DNA of 27,342 bases, taken from Alteromonadaceae bacterium. Lineage in GTDB: Bacteria; Pseudomonadota; Gammaproteobacteria; Pseudomonadales; Oleiphilaceae. Shown in pieces: positions 23,525 through 27,342 of the stretch. The stretch covers positions 1 to 27,342 of the forward strand of contig JABXHG010000124.1 in NCBI GenBank assembly GCA_013393545.1, in the 5' to 3' direction. How positions within the stretch are numbered: the stretch's first letter is position 1; every line of letters starts with the position of its first letter. The position numbers and the translations under genes are program-made. The notes beneath the pieces are model-generated. The model was not told where the DNA came from and ran no database searches. It was given only the letters and a program-made list of their open reading frames with translations.

Positions 23525-24163
23525 ATGTCCGAGCCGTTACTACAGGCCGTTAATCTTGAGTGTGAACGTGACACCCGTCTGCTGTTCCACAACCTGTCTT
23601 TCTCCATAGTGCCCGGTACTGTTACCCGTGTCGAGGGGCCGAATGGCACCGGCAAAACCACTCTGTTGCGCATTCTGGCCGGCCTGAACGATGCCTTTTC
23701 CGGAGAATTGTTGTGGTGTGGGGAGCCCCGTTCGCATCAAAGAGAGTCTTTTCTCCGCAATACGCTTTATCTGGGGCACCGTCCCGGCATCAAACCGCTG
23801 CTGACGCCGATGGAAAATCTTCGGGCATTGATGGCCGGCCGGCGCAGGGTCGGCGATGACACATTGTCGCAGGCACTGGCCGGCACTGGTCTTGCCGGCT
23901 TCGAGCATGTACCTTGCCGCAACCTGTCCGCCGGCCAGCAACGGCGGGTGGCCCTGGCACGGCTTTTGATCGCCGACGAGCCCCTGTGGTTGCTCGACGA
24001 GGTGTTTACCGCCATTGATGCCGGTGGTGTCAATGCTATCGAATCATTACTTCAGCAGCGAGCCAGCGAAGGCGGGGCGGTGCTGGTGACCACCCACCAT
24101 GATCTGCGGTTGCCCGGTATGCAACGCATTGTTCTGGGCGGAGGTGAAACGGATGACAACTGA
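23525..24163 (+). CDS. ccmA: Heme exporter ATP-binding protein CcmA
   Basis: The ABC ATPase of the CcmABCD complex, which releases heme-loaded CcmE for cytochrome c assembly. In 212 residues: Walker A GPNGTGKTT (38-46), ABC signature LSAGQQRRVALARL (134-147), Walker B LWLLDE (154-159) and the H-loop histidine in TTHHD (about 190-195). The length is usual. It opens the ccm operon and overlaps ccmB by 11 bases. Confidence 0.97.
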   Translation: MSEPLLQAVNLECERDTRLLFHNLSFSIVPGTVTRVEGPNGTGKTTLLRILAGLNDAFSGELLWCGEPRSHQRESFLRNTLYLGHRPGIKPLLTPMENLRALMAGRRRVGDDTLSQALAGTGLAGFEHVPCRNLSAGQQRRVALARLLIADEPLWLLDEVFTAIDAGGVNAIESLLQQRASEGGAVLVTTHHDLRLPGMQRIVLGGGETDDN

Positions 24164-24878
24164 TGTCCGGCCGGTGCTTAAACCGGTCGAGAGTGGTGTC
24201 GGATTGGGCGCGGCCATGGTGGCGGTGTTCATGCGTGACCTGCGGGTGGCGTTTCGTCAGCGCCAGGATCTGCTCAATCCCCTGCTATTTTTTGTCATGG
24301 TGGTAACCCTTTTCCCCCTCGGGGTTAGCCCGGAAGTGGAATTTCTTCGCCAGTCCGGTGCCGGTATTCTATGGGTGGCGGCCTTGCTGTCGGTGTTGTT
24401 GTCCCTCGACCATCTGTTTCGCCATGATTTCGATGACGGCACACTGGAACAACTGGTGCTGCAGCCACAGCCACTGTTCGCCCTGGTGTTGGCCAAGACC
24501 GTGGCGCACTGGATTCTGACCGGCTTGCCGCTGGTGGTGCTGACACCGGTGCTTGGCATTATGGTGCACCTGGACGGGAACTCCATTGCGGTTTTGTGTC
24601 TAACGCTGCTGATCGGCACCCCGGTACTGAGTTTGATCGGTTCGATTGGCGCGGCACTGACGCTGGGGTTGCGTTCGGCTGGCGTGCTCTTGTCACTGCT
24701 GATTATTCCGCTGTACATTCCTGTGCTGATTTTCGGTACGGGAACGGTGGCGGCGGCGTCTGAAGGTTCGCCGGTGGCCGGCTACCTGGCATTAATGGGG
24801 GCATTTCTGGTTTTGGCGGTGACCCTGGCGCCTTTCGCCTCGGCGGCGGCCCTGAAAATCAGTCTGTCCAACAGCTGA
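24153..24878 (+). CDS. ccmB: Heme exporter protein CcmB
   Basis: A 241-residue membrane protein with six hydrophobic segments, the permease partner of CcmA. RDLRVAFRQRQDLLNPLLFF at the start and the SLDHLFRHDFDDGTLEQLVL segment near residue 90 are CcmB wording. I chose ATG 24153 (M-T-T-D-V), which has GGAGG upstream and overlaps the ccmA end by 11 bases; the longer frame from 24099 would add 18 residues inside ccmA with no family match. Intact. Confidence 0.96.
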   Translation: MTTDVRPVLKPVESGVGLGAAMVAVFMRDLRVAFRQRQDLLNPLLFFVMVVTLFPLGVSPEVEFLRQSGAGILWVAALLSVLLSLDHLFRHDFDDGTLEQLVLQPQPLFALVLAKTVAHWILTGLPLVVLTPVLGIMVHLDGNSIAVLCLTLLIGTPVLSLIGSIGAALTLGLRSAGVLLSLLIIPLYIPVLIFGTGTVAAASEGSPVAGYLALMGAFLVLAVTLAPFASAAALKISLSNS

Positions 24879-24933
24879 CCGGCCTTCAGAGCCCGGCAAT
24901 AACGAAGAGTAAAAACGAGACGGTGACCAACTG

Positions 24934-25677
24934 ATGTGGCAATTTTTTCATAAGCTGGGTTCTCCCAAATGGTTTTACGGGATCGCAACCCGCTTCATGC
25001 CGTGGCTGCTGGCTTCCGGCCTGCTGTTGCTGGGCGGCGGGCTGGTATGGGGGCTGGGTTTTGCTCCTCAGGATTATCTCCAGGGCAATAGCTACCGGAT
25101 TATTTTCATCCACGTGCCGACCGCGTTCCTGGCGCAATCCATGTACATCATGATGGCAGTGGCCGCCGTGGTGACTCTGGTCTGGCGCATGAAACTGGCC
25201 GATGTGTTTGTCAAAGCCGTGGCGCCCGTGGGTCTGGTGTTCACTTTTCTGTCGCTGTTTACCGGCGCTGTCTGGGGTAAGCCCACCTGGGGGACCTGGT
25301 GGGTCTGGGATGCGCGGCTGACATCCATGCTCATTCTTCTGTTCCTCTATGGCGGTGTCATTGCCCTGGATCGGGCGATCAATGACGAAAAATCCGCCGC
25401 CCGTGCCGTGGCCGTGCTGGTACTGGTAGGGGTAGTGAATATACCGATCATCAAATACTCCGTGGACTGGTGGAATACCCTGCATCAGCCGGCCACGTTC
25501 AAGCTGACCGAGAAGCCGTCCATGCCGATGGAAATGTGGGTGCCCCTGTTGTTGTCCGTGCTGGGGCTATATCTGCTGTTTGGCTGGCTAGCCTGTTTGC
25601 GGATGAAAACCGAAATTCTGGTGCGGGAACAGAAAACCCGCTGGGTAAAAGATCTGGTCATGGCGGGGAGGGGCTGA
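24934..25677 (+). CDS. ccmC: Heme handling protein CcmC
   Basis: CcmC attaches heme to CcmE. The 247-residue protein has six membrane segments and the periplasmic tryptophan-rich WWD motif [15 protein letters not shown] (119-133). Flanking heme-ligand histidines are H60 (FIHVPTA) and H184 (NTLHQPA). It lies 55 bases after ccmB and 3 bases before ccmD. All key residues are present. Confidence 0.97.
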   Translation: MWQFFHKLGSPKWFYGIATRFMPWLLASGLLLLGGGLVWGLGFAPQDYLQGNSYRIIFIHVPTAFLAQSMYIMMAVAAVVTLVWRMKLADVFVKAVAPVGLVFTFLSLFTGAVWGKPTWGTWWVWDARLTSMLILLFLYGGVIALDRAINDEKSAARAVAVLVLVGVVNIPIIKYSVDWWNTLHQPATFKLTEKPSMPMEMWVPLLLSVLGLYLLFGWLACLRMKTEILVREQKTRWVKDLVMAGRG

Positions 25678-25680
25678 TCC

Positions 25681-25920
25681 ATGGCATTCGACTCGTTTTC
25701 AGCATTTATCGCGATGGAAGGCCACGGCCCTTATGTCTGGTCCTGCTACGCGGTGTTTTTTATTCTGGTTGCCGGCATGATGATCTGGTCGGCCAGGCGC
25801 AACCGGGCAGTTATTGAAGGGTGTAGGCGTCGATTTGACCGACAGCAGGGAACTTCCGGCAAGGATGCCAGACCAACAGCGTCGGCGACCTTCACCCGAG
25901 TAGAAGTTTCCCAGGACTGA
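25681..25920 (+). CDS. ccmD: Heme exporter accessory protein CcmD
   Basis: A 79-residue protein with one membrane helix (about residues 17-38: [20 protein letters not shown]), preceded by [12 protein letters not shown], the CcmD family signature. CcmD helps release holo-CcmE from CcmABC. It starts 4 bases after ccmC and ends 13 before ccmE. The C-terminal tail is polar and variable, longer than in the shortest members. Confidence 0.93.
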   Translation: MAFDSFSAFIAMEGHGPYVWSCYAVFFILVAGMMIWSARRNRAVIEGCRRRFDRQQGTSGKDARPTASATFTRVEVSQD

Positions 25921-25933
25921 CAGGCGGTACCTC

Positions 25934-26404
25934 ATGCATCCGATTCGAAAAAAACGACTGACCATGGTGCTGTTTCTCGTGGCAGGCCTTGCCATTGCGG
26001 TAGCGTTGACCACCTATGCCTTGCGCCAGAACATCAACCTGTTCTACGACCCGACCGAAATTGCCGCCGGTAACGCGCCGAAGGATGTGCGTATTCGCGC
26101 CGGCGGCATGGTGGAAGCCGGCAGTGTGCAGAGGGCTGAAGACTCCCTGAAGGTGCAGTTCCGGGTAACCGACTACTCTGCCTCCGTGCCGGTTCAGTAT
26201 GACGGCATTTTGCCGGACCTGTTTGCCGAGGGCCAAGGCGTGGTTGCCATGGGTCGGTTGAATGCCGAAGGCTTGTTCGTGGCGGACCAGGTGCTGGCCA
26301 AGCATGATGAAAACTACATGCCGCCGGAAGTGGCCGAGTCCCTGGAACGGGCCGAGAAGCGCAAGGCTGATGCGGAAAAAGCCGCACAAAGCGCCTCCTA
26401 CTGA
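25934..26404 (+). CDS. ccmE: Periplasmic heme chaperone CcmE
   Basis: CcmE carries heme covalently from CcmC to CcmF. The 156-residue chain has an N-terminal membrane anchor (about 9-28) after a basic KKR stretch, and a beta-barrel domain with [14 protein letters not shown]. The heme-binding site is intact: H124 and Y128 in [12 protein letters not shown]. The helical, charged C-terminus ([12 protein letters not shown]) is flexible in the family. It follows ccmD and precedes ccmF by 33 bases. Confidence 0.97.
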   Translation: MHPIRKKRLTMVLFLVAGLAIAVALTTYALRQNINLFYDPTEIAAGNAPKDVRIRAGGMVEAGSVQRAEDSLKVQFRVTDYSASVPVQYDGILPDLFAEGQGVVAMGRLNAEGLFVADQVLAKHDENYMPPEVAESLERAEKRKADAEKAAQSASY

Positions 26405-26437
26405 TTACTTAACTCATTTTGACCCTGGAGAAGCCTG

Positions 26438-27342
26438 ATGTTTCCGGAACTCGGACAGCTTGCACTGATCCTGGCGCTGTTGTTGGCAGTGCTCCTATCC
26501 GTTGTGCCGCTGGCAGGGGCGCTGACCGGGCGTGACAGCCTGCAGGCGTTCGCACGGCCACTGGCCTCCGGCGTTTTCGTGTTCACCGGCCTGGCCTTCG
26601 CCATTCTGACACACGCTTTCCTGGTGGATGACTTCTCGGTGGCCTACGTGGCCAACAACTCCAACAGCATGCTGCCCTGGTACTACAAATTCAGTGCGGT
26701 CTGGGGCGGGCATGAAGGCTCGCTGTTGCTGTGGATTCTGATGTTGGCCGGCTGGATTCTGGCCGTCGCCATTTTCAGCCGCAAGCTGCCGCCGGTGATG
26801 ATCTCCCAGGTGCTGTCGGTACTGGGTATGGTGACGGTTGGCTTCATGTTGTTCATCATCATGACATCCAACCCGTTTGACCGAACCCTGCCCAATATCC
26901 CCGCCGACGGCCGGGATCTGAACCCACTGCTTCAGGATATTGGCCTGATCATTCACCCGCCCATGCTGTATATGGGCTATGTGGGCTTCTCGGTGGTTTT
27001 CGCTTTCGCCATTGCGGCCCTGATTAACGGCCGGCTCGATGCCGCCTGGGCGCGCTGGTCACGGCCCTGGACCACCGTGGCCTGGTCGTTCCTGACCATT
27101 GGTATCGCTCTGGGCAGTTGGTGGGCCTATTACGAGCTTGTCTGGTGTGTCTGGTGGTTCTTGGTTCCGGTTGAAAACGCCTCCCTTCTTCCTTGCTTAT
27201 CCTGTACTGCTCTTATCCATTCCCTTCCCTTCACCCCCCAACCCGCTTTTTTCCATCCCTTGACCTTCCTTTTTTCCATTACCCCTTTTTCCTTTTCCCC
27301 TCTCGTTCCCTTCCCTTTTCCTTTCTTCCTTTTTACCCCTCT
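26438..27342 (+). CDS. ccmF: Heme lyase CcmF, 5' part (runs off the window; 3' end of sequence corrupted)
   Basis: CcmF moves heme from CcmE to apocytochrome c. About 301 codons are present of an expected ~650, with no stop before the window end. WGGHEGS (89-95) and IIHPPMLYMGYVGFS (about 171-185) are clear CcmF motifs. GGAG stands upstream of ATG 26438. From about base 27140 the WWD motif degrades: where relatives have GWGGWWFWDPVENAS, here VWCVWWFLVPVENAS is read. The following 50 codons are almost all Pro, Phe, Leu and Ser but remain alignable without gaps to what I recall of the family, so I read this as base-call failure and not a different gene. Confidence 0.93.
   Translation, partial: MFPELGQLALILALLLAVLLSVVPLAGALTGRDSLQAFARPLASGVFVFTGLAFAILTHAFLVDDFSVAYVANNSNSMLPWYYKFSAVWGGHEGSLLLWILMLAGWILAVAIFSRKLPPVMISQVLSVLGMVTVGFMLFIIMTSNPFDRTLPNIPADGRDLNPLLQDIGLIIHPPMLYMGYVGFSVVFAFAIAALINGRLDAAWARWSRPWTTVAWSFLTIGIALGSWWAYYELVWCVWWFLVPVENASLLPCLSCTALIHSLPFTPQPAFFHPLTFLFSITPFSFSPLVPFPFPFFLFTP
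27140..27342. other. Purine-depleted, probably miscalled sequence at the window end
   Basis: Only 18 of the last 162 bases (27181-27342) are A or G; the preceding ccmF sequence has ordinary composition. The reading frame stays open and roughly homologous to CcmF, as if purines had been replaced one for one by C or T. Low-quality read ends at a contig border would give this. No other feature is visible in it. Confidence 0.8.

Noticed and set aside
1..27342. CRISPR arrays, tRNA or rRNA genes, prophage or IS transposases
   Set aside because: I saw no regular repeat-spacer pattern, no tRNA-like sequence, no rRNA sequence and no transposase, integrase or phage gene in the translated frames; the palindromic repeats at 2116-2458 are the only mobile-like sequence.

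Overview
The window is a long chromosomal stretch of a polarly flagellated marine gammaproteobacterium. Gene content, order and protein wording best fit Marinobacter or a close relative. This assignment rests on recognition of the proteins, not on a search. GC content is high and nearly everything is the late flagellar, chemotaxis and cytochrome c maturation block also seen in Pseudomonas and Vibrio.

Layout. (1) 1-2067: end of fliQ, then fliR and flhB, the export-gate part of the flagellar type III secretion system. (2) 2068-4692: an island on the opposite strand holding upp and uraA (uracil salvage). On the flhB side it is preceded by two inverted copies of a ~110-bp palindromic repeat. On the flhA side it has a divergent promoter region containing a good sigma-54 site. 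(3) 4693-16053: flhA, flhF, fleN, fliA, cheY, cheZ, cheA, cheB, motC and motD, all on + and tightly packed: export gate, flagellar placement and number control, sigma-28, the chemotaxis core and a second stator. (4) 16270-19000: parC, parP, cheW and a DUF2802 gene, a module that tethers and partitions chemoreceptor arrays at the pole. (5) 19035-21716: an anomalous reading frame joining a methyltransferase-like domain, a GspE-type ATPase without its C-terminus, and the C-terminal part of a MoxR-like AAA ATPase that has lost its Walker A. (6) 21702-23395, minus strand: a FliK-like protein and FhlB, a stand-alone FlhB C-domain. (7) 23525-27342: ccmA-ccmF for cytochrome c maturation, with ccmF cut by the window end.

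How the genes work together. FliQ, FliR, FlhB and FlhA form the export gate. FlhF and FleN set pole position and flagellum number, and FliA drives late genes. CheA, CheW, CheY, CheZ and CheB form the signalling circuit, with ParC and ParP placing it at the pole. MotC and MotD supply torque. The ccm genes are a separate function that follows this block in related genomes.

Three places do not look like ordinary sequence. flhB has a sharply bounded cluster of changes over its autocleavage motif. The 2.6-kb ORF before fhlB is a chimera joined at a short shared sequence. The last ~200 bases of the window, inside ccmF, lose almost all purines while staying in frame, which looks like failed base calling at a contig end. 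The most interesting biological points are three FliM/CheZ-like acidic motifs in the CheA linker in place of a P2 domain, and the paired palindromic repeats with compensatory changes that keep a three-way-junction fold.
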